Source: Xanthomonas hortorum pv. pelargonii (GTDB lineage: Bacteria > Pseudomonadota > Gammaproteobacteria > Xanthomonadales > Xanthomonadaceae). From it: DNA of 64,000 nt. This document shows positions 18,652 through 27,058 of the stretch, in pieces. Both the position numbers and the translations under genes were made by a program. The first letter of the stretch is position 1. The number at the start of each line of letters is the position of its first letter. The stretch is taken from the NCBI RefSeq assembly GCF_024499015.1, contig NZ_CP098604.1, positions 3,658,001 to 3,722,000 of the forward strand, in the 5' to 3' direction. The notes under the pieces are model-generated. The model ran no database searches, had not been told where the DNA came from, and saw only the letters and a list, made by a program, of their open reading frames with translations.

Positions 18652-20501
18652 ACGCGCTGACCGAGCTGACAGCGGCATTGCAGTCGTTGCATCTGCTGCG
18701 CCCGACCTTGCTATGGGCGCTGCTGGCCATCGTGCCGGCAGCGCTGCTCTGGCACCTGCGCCGACGCGATGCGGAGGTATGGCGGCACAGTGTGGATGCG
18801 CATCTGTTGCCCAAGTTACTGGTCTCCGGTGGTCAGCGCGGATGGCTCGGCTTCGTGCTGGCTGCGTTGACGTATGCGCTTGCAGTGGTGGCAATGACCG
18901 GGCCGAGTTGGCGGCAGGTCGAGCGGCCGGTGTATCACTCCAGCATGCCGCTGGTGGTGGCGCTGGATCTGTCCTCCAGCATCAATGCCAACGATTTGCC
19001 GCCATCGCGCTTGCTGCAGGCGCGCGCGAAACTGGCCACGCTGTTGCGCAAGCGCGCCGGTGGCGAAGTCGCGCTGCTGGTCTATGCAGGCGAAACCTTC
19101 ACCGTTGCACCGCTCACTGAAGACACGGCCAATGTGGCGTTGTTTCTGGACGCGTTGTCGCCATCGGTGATGCCGGTGGATGGCAAGCGCGCCGATGCGG
19201 CGATCGATGCGGCCACGCAGTTGCTGGTGCAGGCGGGCTTCAAGCAAGGCGACATTCTGTTGGTCAGCGATAGTGCGGATCGTGGGGCTGGCAGTTCTGC
19301 ACGGCTGGCGCATTCGCGTGGATTCAGCGTGTCTGCGCTCGGTGTGGGTAGCGAGCGTGGCGCTGCCTATCGCACAAGTACCGGCGAAATCGCACAGGCG
19401 AAGCTGGACGAAGCCAGCCTGCGCGATCTGGCCGGGCAGGGCGGCGGGCGTTATGCGCGCATTGCAGCGGATGATTCGGATTTGCGTGCGCTGGGGGTGC
19501 TCGATCCTACGCAGCAGCCCTTGGCCGATGAAGCGACCGAGTCCAATGGCGGCAAGACCTGGCTGGACGAAGGCTACTGGCTGCTGCTGCCGGTGATGCT
19601 GTTGGCGCTGCTGGCGTTCCGACGTCGTGCGGTTGTGGCGGTACTCGCGTTGGTGGGTGTGTTGCCGTTGGCCCAGCCCGCGCACGCTGCAGAGAGTACG
19701 TTGTGGCAACGCGCCGATCAGGTGCAACAACAGCGTCTGGATGCAGGCGTGCAGGCATATCGCAAAGGCGATTTCGCCGCGGCACAGAAAGCGTTTGAAG
19801 GTGTGCCCACCGATGAGGGCCTGTACAACCTTGGCAACGCGCTGGCCCGGCAGGGGCAGTACGACGAAGCGATTGCGGCGTACGACCGTGCGCTGAAGCA
19901 ACACCCCGACCAGCAGGACGCCATCGCCAATCGTGCGGCGGTGGATGCGGCGCGCAAGCGTCAACAGCAGAACAACAAGGACGGCAAAGGTCAGGACGGC
20001 AAAAGCCAGTCCAAAGAGCAGAAGCAATCCGGTCAGAACAAGCCCGGCCAAAATCAGTCCGGGCAGAACAAACAAGACAACCAAAACGCTGGCCAGGACG
20101 GGCAGGGCAAGCAGGACGCCCAAGGCAAACAGGACAGCAAGGATCAGCCCTCTCCGGCGCAGACGCCGCAGGATGGAAAGTCGCAAGACCAGCAATCCAA
20201 GAATGGGCAAGGCGAGCAGAGCAAGCAGGACGCGCCGCCGCAATCGGCCGATGCGCAGGCGCAGCAGCAGGCCGATGCCGCGCAGCGGCAAAAGATGCAG
20301 CAGGCGATGGCGCAGGCCGGCGATAAGAGCGCCGATGCAAACGGCAAGCACGAAGCCGCAGCCGTCAGCGAGACGCCGGAACAGCGCGAGCAACGGCAGG
20401 CGGTGGACGCCTGGTTGCGGCGCGTTCCGGACGATCCGGGCAGCTTGCTGCGCACCAAATTCACGCTGGAACACGAACGCAGGCAACGGGACGGACGATG
20501 A
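18648..20501 (+). CDS. VWA and TPR domain membrane protein, BatB/BatC fusion
   Basis: A 617-residue protein that joins what are separate BatB and BatC proteins elsewhere. The N-terminal part has membrane segments and a VWA domain with DxSxS (VVALDLSSSINANDL). After a further membrane helix (about residues 305-345) come two TPR-like repeats (DAGVQAYRKGDFAAAQKAFE; LYNLGNALARQGQYDEAIAA). The tail, roughly residues 440-560, is extremely rich in Gln, Lys, Gly, Asn and Asp with QNK/GQ repeats, then a helical end. ATG at 18648 was chosen over 18642 because it forms the ATGA junction seen at the other operon boundaries. Periplasmic TPR position is inferred. Confidence 0.9.
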   Translation: MNALTELTAALQSLHLLRPTLLWALLAIVPAALLWHLRRRDAEVWRHSVDAHLLPKLLVSGGQRGWLGFVLAALTYALAVVAMTGPSWRQVERPVYHSSMPLVVALDLSSSINANDLPPSRLLQARAKLATLLRKRAGGEVALLVYAGETFTVAPLTEDTANVALFLDALSPSVMPVDGKRADAAIDAATQLLVQAGFKQGDILLVSDSADRGAGSSARLAHSRGFSVSALGVGSERGAAYRTSTGEIAQAKLDEASLRDLAGQGGGRYARIAADDSDLRALGVLDPTQQPLADEATESNGGKTWLDEGYWLLLPVMLLALLAFRRRAVVAVLALVGVLPLAQPAHAAESTLWQRADQVQQQRLDAGVQAYRKGDFAAAQKAFEGVPTDEGLYNLGNALARQGQYDEAIAAYDRALKQHPDQQDAIANRAAVDAARKRQQQNNKDGKGQDGKSQSKEQKQSGQNKPGQNQSGQNKQDNQNAGQDGQGKQDAQGKQDSKDQPSPAQTPQDGKSQDQQSKNGQGEQSKQDAPPQSADAQAQQQADAAQRQKMQQAMAQAGDKSADANGKHEAAAVSETPEQREQRQAVDAWLRRVPDDPGSLLRTKFTLEHERRQRDGR

Positions 20502-22264
20502 TCGGCACACACCACTTACGCCGCGCGGCGATCGGCATATTGACCAGCGTGATGCTGCTCGCCTGCGCCCCCGTCGGTGCGGTGACGCGCGCCTGGCTGG
20601 ACCGCGACAGCGCCAATGCCGGCGACGTGGTGATGTTGAATATCGAAACCGATCAACGCGGTGTCGATCCGGATTACACGCCGTTGCGCAACGATTTCGC
20701 ACTGGGTGCCAAAAGCGCCAACCAGCAGATGCAGGTGACCAATGGATCGGTCACGGTGCGTGCGTTGTTCGGCGTGGTGTTGACGCCGCGCAAGAGCGGC
20801 GAGCTGATCGTGCCGGCGATACGCGTCGGCAACGAGCGCACCGAGCCGCTGCGGTTGCAGGTGGTTGGGGCTGCAAACAATGCGGGCACCGGCAGCACCG
20901 GAAGCACCAGCAGCGCTGGTGGCAGCGCGCAAGGCGGGCCGAGCGCGGCGCAGGGCAATGAAGACGCCTTCGTTGAAACGCAGGTGGACGACCCGCAGCC
21001 CTACGTGCAGCAAAGTGTGGGCGTGGTGGTGCGTTTGTACTTCGCTACGCAGCTGGCCTCCGGCGAGCTGGATCTGGAAGCGCCCGATGGCGCATCGCTG
21101 CAGCGCATTGGCGATGACGTCAGTTCGGTCAAGCTGGTCAACAATCGTCAATACAACGTGGTGGAGCGGCGCTATTTGCTGGTGCCCGAGCGCAGTGGGC
21201 GCTTGCTGTTGCCGTCGGCGCGTTTCAATGGGCGTTCGGTCGGTGGTTTTTTCGATGATTACTTCGGTCGCGGTAATGGCGAGCTGACCGCGCGCAGCGC
21301 CAGCATTCCGCTGCAGGTGCGTGCGCAGCCGGCCAACGCGCCGCAGCCGTGGTTGCCGCTGCGCAGTCTGCAACTGCGTTACACCACCACGCCGCAACGT
21401 GCGACTGCTGGTGAAGCGGCGCAGATCGTGGTGGAAGCCAGCGCACGCGGCGCCACCCAGGCGCAGTTTCCTGAATTGCCTACTCCTAGCGTGCCTGACG
21501 CGCAGGTGTTCGCCGAGCCGGCGCAGTACGAGGAACGCTTCGTGGACGGTTCGCCGCAGCTGCGGCTGACCCGGCGCTATTCGATCGTGCCCAACCGCGC
21601 CGGTCCACTGGTGGTACCGGGTTTGCAGGTGGCGTGGTGGGATGTGGGCGCAGCGGCGGCCAAGACTGCATCAGTGCCGGATCTCACGTTGGATGTGGCT
21701 GCGGGTAGCGGTGCGTTTGCGGCGCCCGCGCCTGCGCCGGTTGCCAATCCGTCGCCGGATAACGCTGCCCCAACTCCAGCTCCCAGTACGCTGAGCCTGC
21801 AGCAACCCGCCGTTGCGCAACGGCCGTGGGGCTGGATCGGTGCGGCGATCGGTTTCGCGTTGTTGTGGGTCGCCACGCTTGCGTGGGCGTTGCTGCTGCG
21901 TCGCGGCGGTTCGCGCGGTGCGCCGGTGACCAATGGCAGCGATGCACCCGCCTCCGGTCGGCGTGCCACCCATGGTGTGGCCGAATTGCGGCGTGCGCTC
22001 GATACCGGCGGGATGGACGATGTGGCGGCGGTACTCTGCGGCATGGCCGGTGCTGCCGACATCGACAGCGTGCTGGCCGCGTTGAGCGACCCGGCCCAGC
22101 GCGCAGCAGTGGCGCAGATGCAGCGCGCGCGCTGGGGCGGCGATGGCGATGTGGCCGCTGCGCGTGCGGCGTTGCGCGAGGCGTTTTCCAAAGGCCCGCG
22201 TTGGCGCCATGCAACCGCTGCCGAACCGGAGGTATTGGCGCCGCTGTATCCGCCGGCGCGTTGA
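20498..22264 (+). CDS. BatD-like oxygen-tolerance protein
   Basis: A 588-residue exported protein: signal peptide (AAIGILTSVMLLACAPVGAV), a series of beta-rich domains including the BatD repeat pattern (RAWLDRDSANAGDVVMLNIE, then YVQQSVGVVVRLYF), and one membrane helix near residue 448-468 followed by a basic cytoplasmic tail. A Ser/Gly/Thr-rich linker lies near residues 125-150. This is the last gene of the moxR-bat operon, overlapping the previous gene by ATGA. BatD proteins are thought to scaffold the VWA partners; biochemical function is not established. Confidence 0.88.
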   Translation: MIGTHHLRRAAIGILTSVMLLACAPVGAVTRAWLDRDSANAGDVVMLNIETDQRGVDPDYTPLRNDFALGAKSANQQMQVTNGSVTVRALFGVVLTPRKSGELIVPAIRVGNERTEPLRLQVVGAANNAGTGSTGSTSSAGGSAQGGPSAAQGNEDAFVETQVDDPQPYVQQSVGVVVRLYFATQLASGELDLEAPDGASLQRIGDDVSSVKLVNNRQYNVVERRYLLVPERSGRLLLPSARFNGRSVGGFFDDYFGRGNGELTARSASIPLQVRAQPANAPQPWLPLRSLQLRYTTTPQRATAGEAAQIVVEASARGATQAQFPELPTPSVPDAQVFAEPAQYEERFVDGSPQLRLTRRYSIVPNRAGPLVVPGLQVAWWDVGAAAAKTASVPDLTLDVAAGSGAFAAPAPAPVANPSPDNAAPTPAPSTLSLQQPAVAQRPWGWIGAAIGFALLWVATLAWALLLRRGGSRGAPVTNGSDAPASGRRATHGVAELRRALDTGGMDDVAAVLCGMAGAADIDSVLAALSDPAQRAAVAQMQRARWGGDGDVAAARAALREAFSKGPRWRHATAAEPEVLAPLYPPAR

Positions 22265-22406
22265 TCTGCTGCGCTGCAGCGACAGTTGCTAATGGGGCCT
22301 GGATGGTCGCCAGGCCGTGTAGTGCTGCGACTCGTCGATCCGGTTGTGCGTGGCTTGCTAACTGTGTTGCTGAAAACAGAGCGTTGGGGCTGCGGTTTGG
22401 CTGCAG

Positions 22407-22515
22407 GGCCCTTTGCCCGCCCACCCTCGCGGGACACGCCGCAAGTACGTCCATGTAGGCTCTTACGCGGCATCCATGCCGCGTAAGGTCCCGCGACGGT
22501 GGGCGGGCAAGGACC
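22407..22515. repeat. Xanthomonas-type long hairpin repeat, copy A
   Basis: Outer arms 22407-22435 and 22488-22515 pair over about 28 bases with one bulge and two mismatches (core TTGCCCGCCCACC...CGCGGGAC). Inside lies a perfect 12-bp hairpin CTTACGCGGCAT-cc-ATGCCGCGTAAG at 22462-22487. The asymmetric spacer ACGCCGCAAGTACGTCC (from 22436) shows orientation. Confidence 0.8.
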
Positions 22516-22649
22516 AGTCGCGATGGTCGGTGTGCACGGTTACAAGCGGGGCAAGACGTGCGTTGGTTCAATAACGGCTTGTCCGATCAGCTTTTCAACG
22601 CAAGGCAAACGGAAGGCAGGCTTTCAACGAAGCAACCTGCAGACTCTCT

Positions 22650-22758
22650 GGTGCGGTGTCCTCGCCGATTGCGGGACCGTGTGGCGGCATGGATGCCGCC
22701 ACCGAGCCTCCAGGGACGGATTCACGGCGTGTCCCGCGAGCGGCGAGGGCACCGCGCC
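22650..22758. repeat. Xanthomonas-type long hairpin repeat, copy B (inverted relative to A)
   Basis: Outer arms 22650-22677 and 22731-22758 pair over 28 bases, mostly Watson-Crick with G-U positions. An inner perfect hairpin GTGGCGGCAT-gg-ATGCCGCCAC sits at 22681-22702. The spacer on the right is, in reverse complement, ACGCCGTGAATCCGTCC, clearly related to the spacer of copy A. The two copies are therefore head-to-head members of one family. Confidence 0.8.
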
Positions 22759-22935
22759 CTCGACCAACCAGGCTTTTGGCTGCATCTAGCAATGGCAAGA
22801 CTCGAAATCTTTGCCACTTCAAGCTGATTAGATGATGTGGATGCGCCAATTGCAGATCGATTAGGGCAGCAGACTGGTTGCAGGACTCTCGCCCGCTCCC
22901 GCGCCAACGCTTGCATCACCTGACGTCGAGAGGGA

Positions 22936-22978
22936 CACCTACCCTCGGGCAGGCGCGCAGCGGCACATCGGGTAGGTG
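22936..22978. repeat. 9-bp inverted repeat upstream of the symporter gene
   Basis: CACCTACCC (22936-22944) and GGGTAGGTG (22970-22978) are perfectly complementary with a 25-nt loop, 60 bp before the symporter start. It could be an operator or leader structure. The rest of 22265-23037 outside the named repeats holds nothing I can identify. Confidence 0.45.
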
Positions 22979-23037
22979 GCCGCATCGATGGCGTTTGTTA
23001 AGCTCCGGCCTTTGTGTACAGATCAAGGCCCGACCAA

Positions 23038-24318
23038 ATGACTGCATCCCCAGCCGCACGCCGCCCGGGCCTGCCCCTGCATTGGAAGATGGGCATTGGC
23101 TTCGCCGTCGGCCTGGTGTTGGGATTGGCCGTCTACTACCTTGCCGGCAGCGATGCCGACTGGGTGCGCACGGTGACCAAGTACGTCACCACCCCGTTCT
23201 CGCAGATTTTTCTCAATCTGATCTTCATGCTGATCGTGCCGCTGCTGTTTTCGGCATTGGTGATGGGCATTTCCGAAATGGGCGACATCCGTGCGCTCGG
23301 CCGTGTGGGTTGGCGCACCTTGGGCTACACCGTCGTGCTGTCCGGTGTGGCGGTGTTGCTCGGCCTGGTATTGGTGAATGTGCTCAAGCCTGGGGCTGGC
23401 GTGGATCCACAACTGGCCAATCAGTTGATCCAGGAAAACGCCGAGCGCACCCGCGAGATCATTTCCAGCTCCGGCACCCAGCCGCAGGGCATGGACATGC
23501 TGTTGTCGATCGTGCCCAGCAACGTGATCGCTGCGGCGTCCAGCAATGGCGCGATTTTGTCGCTGATGTTTTTTGCGGTGATGTTCGGCGTGGGCATGGT
23601 GCTGACCGCGGATGAAAAGGTCGCCACGCTCAAGCGCGGCATCGAGGGCATCTTCGAAATTTCGATGACCTTGATCGGCTTGGTGATTCGCCTGGCGCCG
23701 TATGCGGTGGCCTGTTTCATGTTCAATCTGGCTGCGCTGTTCGGCTTCGATCTGTTGATCCGCCTGGGCGCTTATGTGGGCGTGGTGGTGTTGGCGCTGG
23801 GTCTGCACATGGTGGTGAGTTACGGGCTGGCGGTGAAGTTTGCCGGGCACTCGCCGATCCGGTTCTTCAAGCAGACCCAGGAGGCCACGATGATGGCCTT
23901 CTCGACGGCGTCCAGTAACGCGACCTTGCCGACCGCCCTGCGCGTGGCCGACGAGATGGGCCTGCCGCCGCGGGTGTCGCGCTTTGTGCTCACTGTGGGC
24001 GCCACCGCCAACCAGAACGGCACCGCGTTGTTCGAGGGGGTGACGGTGATCTTCCTGGCGCAGTTCTTCAATGTGGACCTGAGCATCGGCCAGCAGTTCA
24101 TGGTGATGCTGGTCTGCATTTTGGGCGGCATAGGCACCGCGGGTGTGCCGTCGGGCTCGCTGCCGGTGGTGGCGCTGATCTGCGCGATGGTCGGGGTCAA
24201 CCCGGTCGGCATCGGCATGATCCTGGGCGTCAATCACTTCCTGGATATGTGCCGGACAGCGCTGAATGTGACCGGGGATCTGGCGCTGACGACGTTGGTG
24301 GCGAAGGGCGAGGAGTAG
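23038..24318 (+). CDS. Dicarboxylate/amino acid:cation symporter (DAACS/SLC1 family)
   Basis: A 426-residue inner-membrane transporter with about eight hydrophobic helices and two hairpins. Family motifs are present: the Ser-rich hairpin region FSTASSNATLPTALRV, the NQNGTALFEGV sodium/substrate site (equivalent of NMDGT), and GGIGTAGVPSGSLPV in the second hairpin. It takes up glutamate, aspartate or C4-dicarboxylates with protons or sodium; the sequence does not settle which, though the family is often labelled GltP/DctA. The ATG at 23038 was preferred to an upstream in-frame codon at 23014 because it begins a typical short cytoplasmic N-terminus. Repeat blocks abut the stop codon. Confidence 0.9.
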   Translation: MTASPAARRPGLPLHWKMGIGFAVGLVLGLAVYYLAGSDADWVRTVTKYVTTPFSQIFLNLIFMLIVPLLFSALVMGISEMGDIRALGRVGWRTLGYTVVLSGVAVLLGLVLVNVLKPGAGVDPQLANQLIQENAERTREIISSSGTQPQGMDMLLSIVPSNVIAAASSNGAILSLMFFAVMFGVGMVLTADEKVATLKRGIEGIFEISMTLIGLVIRLAPYAVACFMFNLAALFGFDLLIRLGAYVGVVVLALGLHMVVSYGLAVKFAGHSPIRFFKQTQEATMMAFSTASSNATLPTALRVADEMGLPPRVSRFVLTVGATANQNGTALFEGVTVIFLAQFFNVDLSIGQQFMVMLVCILGGIGTAGVPSGSLPVVALICAMVGVNPVGIGMILGVNHFLDMCRTALNVTGDLALTTLVAKGEE

Positions 24319-24505
24319 GGAGTCGGGATTGGGGATTGGGGATTTGTTGGAGCGGGCTGTTGCGACCGGCAGGTGCCAGGTCAGGTCTTGCGGTGTCGTG
24401 GCAGCGTCTGCGCCGCCTGCTGCACTATTGCACTGCGGACGAGGCTGCAGAGGCTCCGGCTCCGGCTTCACCAATCCCGAATCCCGACTGCCCAATCCCG
24501 GCTCC
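24319..24505. repeat. GGGATTGG-type repeats bracketing the symporter-transketolase gap
   Basis: Three GGGATTGG-like units follow the symporter stop at 24319-24345, and inverted units (CCAATCCCGAATCCCGAC..., CCCAATCCCGG) lie at 24470-24505. The intervening 125 bases carry nothing recognisable. The arrangement repeats that of 3401-3533. Confidence 0.7.
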
Positions 24506-24575
24506 CTAACGCGCTCTGTGGGAGAATAAGCGGCTCCGCTTTCAGCGGTGTTCCCCTCCGCTTCCATAGACGCCC

Positions 24576-26576
24576 ATGACCCAGCCCACCCGCCGCCAGC
24601 TGGCCAACGCCATCCGTTTTCTTGCCGCAGATGCGGTCGAAGCCGCCAAATCCGGCCATCCCGGCATGCCGATGGGCATGGCCGATATCGCCGAAGTGCT
24701 GTGGAACGATTTCTTCCGGCACAACCCGAACAACCCGCAGTGGTTCAACCGCGACCGCTTCGTGCTGTCCAACGGCCACGGGTCGATGCTGCAATACGCA
24801 TTGCTGCACCTGTCCGGCTACGACCTGCCGATCGAGCAGCTCAAGCAGTTCCGTCAGCTGCACAGCAAGACCGCCGGCCACCCCGAGCGAAGCGAAACCC
24901 CCGGCATCGAGACCACCACTGGTCCGCTAGGTCAGGGCTTCGCCAATGCGGTCGGGTTTGCGCTGGCCGAGAAGTTGCTGGCGCAGCGTTACAACCGCCC
25001 GGAGCTGGAAATCGTCGACCACCGCACCTGGGTGTTCATGGGCGATGGCTGCATGATGGAAGGTATCTCGCACGAAGCCGCCTCGCTGGCTGGCACCTGG
25101 GGTCTGGGCAAGCTGGTTGCGTTCTGGGACAACAACCACATCTCCATCGACGGCAACACCGATGGCTGGTTCAGCGACAACACGCCGGCGCGTTTCGAGG
25201 CCTATGGCTGGCATGTGGTCCGCGATGTGGACGGACATGACGCCGAGAAGATCAAGGCCGCCATCGAGACCGCGCTGGAGAACACCGACAAGCCCACGCT
25301 GATCTGCTGCCGCACCAAGATCGGCTTCGGCGCACCTAGCAAGGCCGGCAAGGAATCCTCGCACGGCGCACCGCTGGGCAAGGAAGAACTGGAAGGCGCA
25401 CGCAAGGCGCTGGAGTGGCCGTACGGCCCGTTCGAGATTCCCGAAGAGATCTACGCCGGCTGGCGCGCAGGTGGCACCGGCACACTGCGTCAGGCCGAGT
25501 GGGAGCAGCTGTTCGACAAGTACGGCAAGCAGTATTCGGCCGAAGCTGCCGAACTGACCCGTCGCTCGCACGCCGAGCTGCCGGCCGACTTCATCGCCCA
25601 GGCCGATGCCTACATCGCCAAGGCGCAGCAGGATGGCCAGACCATCGCCTCGCGCAAGGCCTCGCAGCTGGCGATCGAAGCGTTCGCGCCGCTGTTGCCG
25701 GAACTGATCGGCGGCTCGGCCGATCTGGCGCATTCCAACCTGACCTTGTGGAAGGCCAGCAAGTCGGTGGCCACCGACGACCCGGATGCCAACTACGTGT
25801 ATTACGGCGTGCGCGAGTTCGGCATGACCGCCATTGCCAACGGCCTGGCGCTGCATGGCGGCTTTATTCCCTTCGACGCCACCTTCCTGGTGTTCAGCGA
25901 TTACGCGCGCAACGGCGTGCGCATGAGTGCGCTGAATCCGGCGCATGCCATCCACGTGTACACGCACGATTCGATCGGCCTGGGCGAAGACGGCCCTACC
26001 CATCAGCCGGTGGAGCACCTGGCCTCGCTGCGCTACATCCCCAACAACGACGTGTGGCGCCCGGGCGATGCGGTGGAATCGGCAGTGAGCTGGAAGGCAG
26101 CGATCACGCGCAAGGACGGCCCGAGCTGCCTGGTGTTCAGTCGCCAGAACCTGCAGCACCAGCCGCGCAGCGACGCGCAGCTCAAGCTGATCGAACGCGG
26201 TGGTTACGTGCTGGCCGATGCCGAAGGCGGCGTGCCTGACGTGATCCTGATCGCCACCGGTTCGGAAGTCGGTCTGGCGGTGGAAGCCAAGCAGACCCTG
26301 GATGCGGCCGGTTTGAAGACGCGTGTGGTCTCGATGCCCTCGACCGATGTGTTCGATCGTCAGGATGCGTCCTATCGCGAATCTGTGTTGCCGAACGCGG
26401 TGCGCAAGCGCGTGGCGGTGGAAGCGGGCGTGACCGGCTTCTGGCGCAAGTACGTTGGCCTGGATGGCGATGTGGTCGGCATCGACACCTTCGGTGCCTC
26501 GGCGCCGGCCGATCAGCTGTACGCGTACTTCAAGATCACCGCCGAGCATGTAGTGGCGGCAGCCAAGGCGCTGTAA
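24576..26576 (+). CDS. tktA: Transketolase
   Basis: A 666-residue thiamine-diphosphate enzyme of the non-oxidative pentose phosphate pathway that moves C2 ketol units between sugar phosphates. The N-terminal PP domain has [13 protein letters not shown], the ThDP-binding [18 protein letters not shown]...[11 protein letters not shown] motif, and LCNGHGS-like [17 protein letters not shown]. The Pyr domain has [21 protein letters not shown] with the catalytic Glu and [20 protein letters not shown]. Length is standard. It is monocistronic with a strong terminator. The ATG at 24576 begins the conserved [20 protein letters not shown] sequence. Confidence 0.97.
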   Translation: MTQPTRRQLANAIRFLAADAVEAAKSGHPGMPMGMADIAEVLWNDFFRHNPNNPQWFNRDRFVLSNGHGSMLQYALLHLSGYDLPIEQLKQFRQLHSKTAGHPERSETPGIETTTGPLGQGFANAVGFALAEKLLAQRYNRPELEIVDHRTWVFMGDGCMMEGISHEAASLAGTWGLGKLVAFWDNNHISIDGNTDGWFSDNTPARFEAYGWHVVRDVDGHDAEKIKAAIETALENTDKPTLICCRTKIGFGAPSKAGKESSHGAPLGKEELEGARKALEWPYGPFEIPEEIYAGWRAGGTGTLRQAEWEQLFDKYGKQYSAEAAELTRRSHAELPADFIAQADAYIAKAQQDGQTIASRKASQLAIEAFAPLLPELIGGSADLAHSNLTLWKASKSVATDDPDANYVYYGVREFGMTAIANGLALHGGFIPFDATFLVFSDYARNGVRMSALNPAHAIHVYTHDSIGLGEDGPTHQPVEHLASLRYIPNNDVWRPGDAVESAVSWKAAITRKDGPSCLVFSRQNLQHQPRSDAQLKLIERGGYVLADAEGGVPDVILIATGSEVGLAVEAKQTLDAAGLKTRVVSMPSTDVFDRQDASYRESVLPNAVRKRVAVEAGVTGFWRKYVGLDGDVVGIDTFGASAPADQLYAYFKITAEHVVAAAKAL

Positions 26577-26600
26577 GACCTGGCGTGTTGCGTTAAAGAA

Positions 26601-26625
26601 AAAGCCGGCGAAAGCCGGCTTTTTT
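26601..26625 (+). terminator. Rho-independent terminator after tktA
   Basis: A 9-bp perfect stem AAAGCCGGC / GCCGGCTTT with GAAA loop at 26601-26622 and a T-run to 26625. Confidence 0.92.
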
Positions 26626-26683
26626 GTTGAATCTCGTGAGCGATGCGCGGGTGCGTCATCGTTCAACGGAAGCGTGGCGTGCT

Positions 26684-26890
26684 TCAGTGCGCGTCGTTGG
26701 CCAGCGCCGAGGCGCGGATCCTGGCCAGCACCTTCAACTGTGCGTCCATCATCGGCGGGTTGGGATCGTGCCCGGTGCGTGGCAGCAGCAGGAATTGCTT
26801 GCTCGGGGCAGAAAGACCATCGAAATAGGCCTTGCTGATCTCCGCTGGACCAGATCCTGCGAAACGCGCTCTCATCCAGGTAGCGCTCGC
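26684..26890 (-). pseudogene. C-terminal remnant of an alpha/beta-hydrolase
   Basis: The last about 63 codons read RARFAGSGPAEISKAYFDGL, then FLLLPRTGHDPNPPMMDAQL and a final helix. This looks like the end of an alpha/beta-hydrolase such as a prolyl aminopeptidase-like enzyme, with the catalytic histidine in TGHDPN. In the same frame a TAA lies just upstream of the first residues, and no nucleophile elbow or N-terminal part exists, because the TonB receptor control region begins there. It is therefore most simply a decayed fragment. I cannot exclude a small functional protein, but nothing supports it. Confidence 0.5.
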
Positions 26891-26934
26891 TTATGTCAAG
26901 CAAATGCTAAAAAAATGTCAATCCAGCTATTTAA

Positions 26935-26953
26935 AATGTGAATCATTCCCATT
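26935..26953. promoter_or_regulatory. Fur box upstream of the siderophore receptor
   Basis: AATGTGAATCATTCCCATT matches the 19-bp palindromic Fur consensus AATGAGAATCATTCTCATT at 17 of 19 positions. It lies in an AT-rich stretch about 105 bp before the receptor ATG, so the receptor is probably iron-repressed. Confidence 0.8.
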
Positions 26954-27058
26954 AAAATGGCGCACTGCCGCTGGTAGGGCACACCGTTTCCTCCCCCTTG
27001 TTGCCGGCGCAGCGTCTTCGCAGCGCGTGGTCTGGTTCCGTCTGCGTTGGAGTTCCCG

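Noticed and set aside
18816..20702. 628-codon minus-strand open frame opposite the BatB/BatC gene
   Set aside because: Leucine/arginine-rich shadow of the Gln/Lys-rich repeat; the plus strand carries VWA and TPR motifs.
22499..22827. Short frames inside the hairpin repeats at 22.3-23 kb
   Set aside because: They only traverse the inverted repeats and contain their translation; no ribosome-binding site or family.
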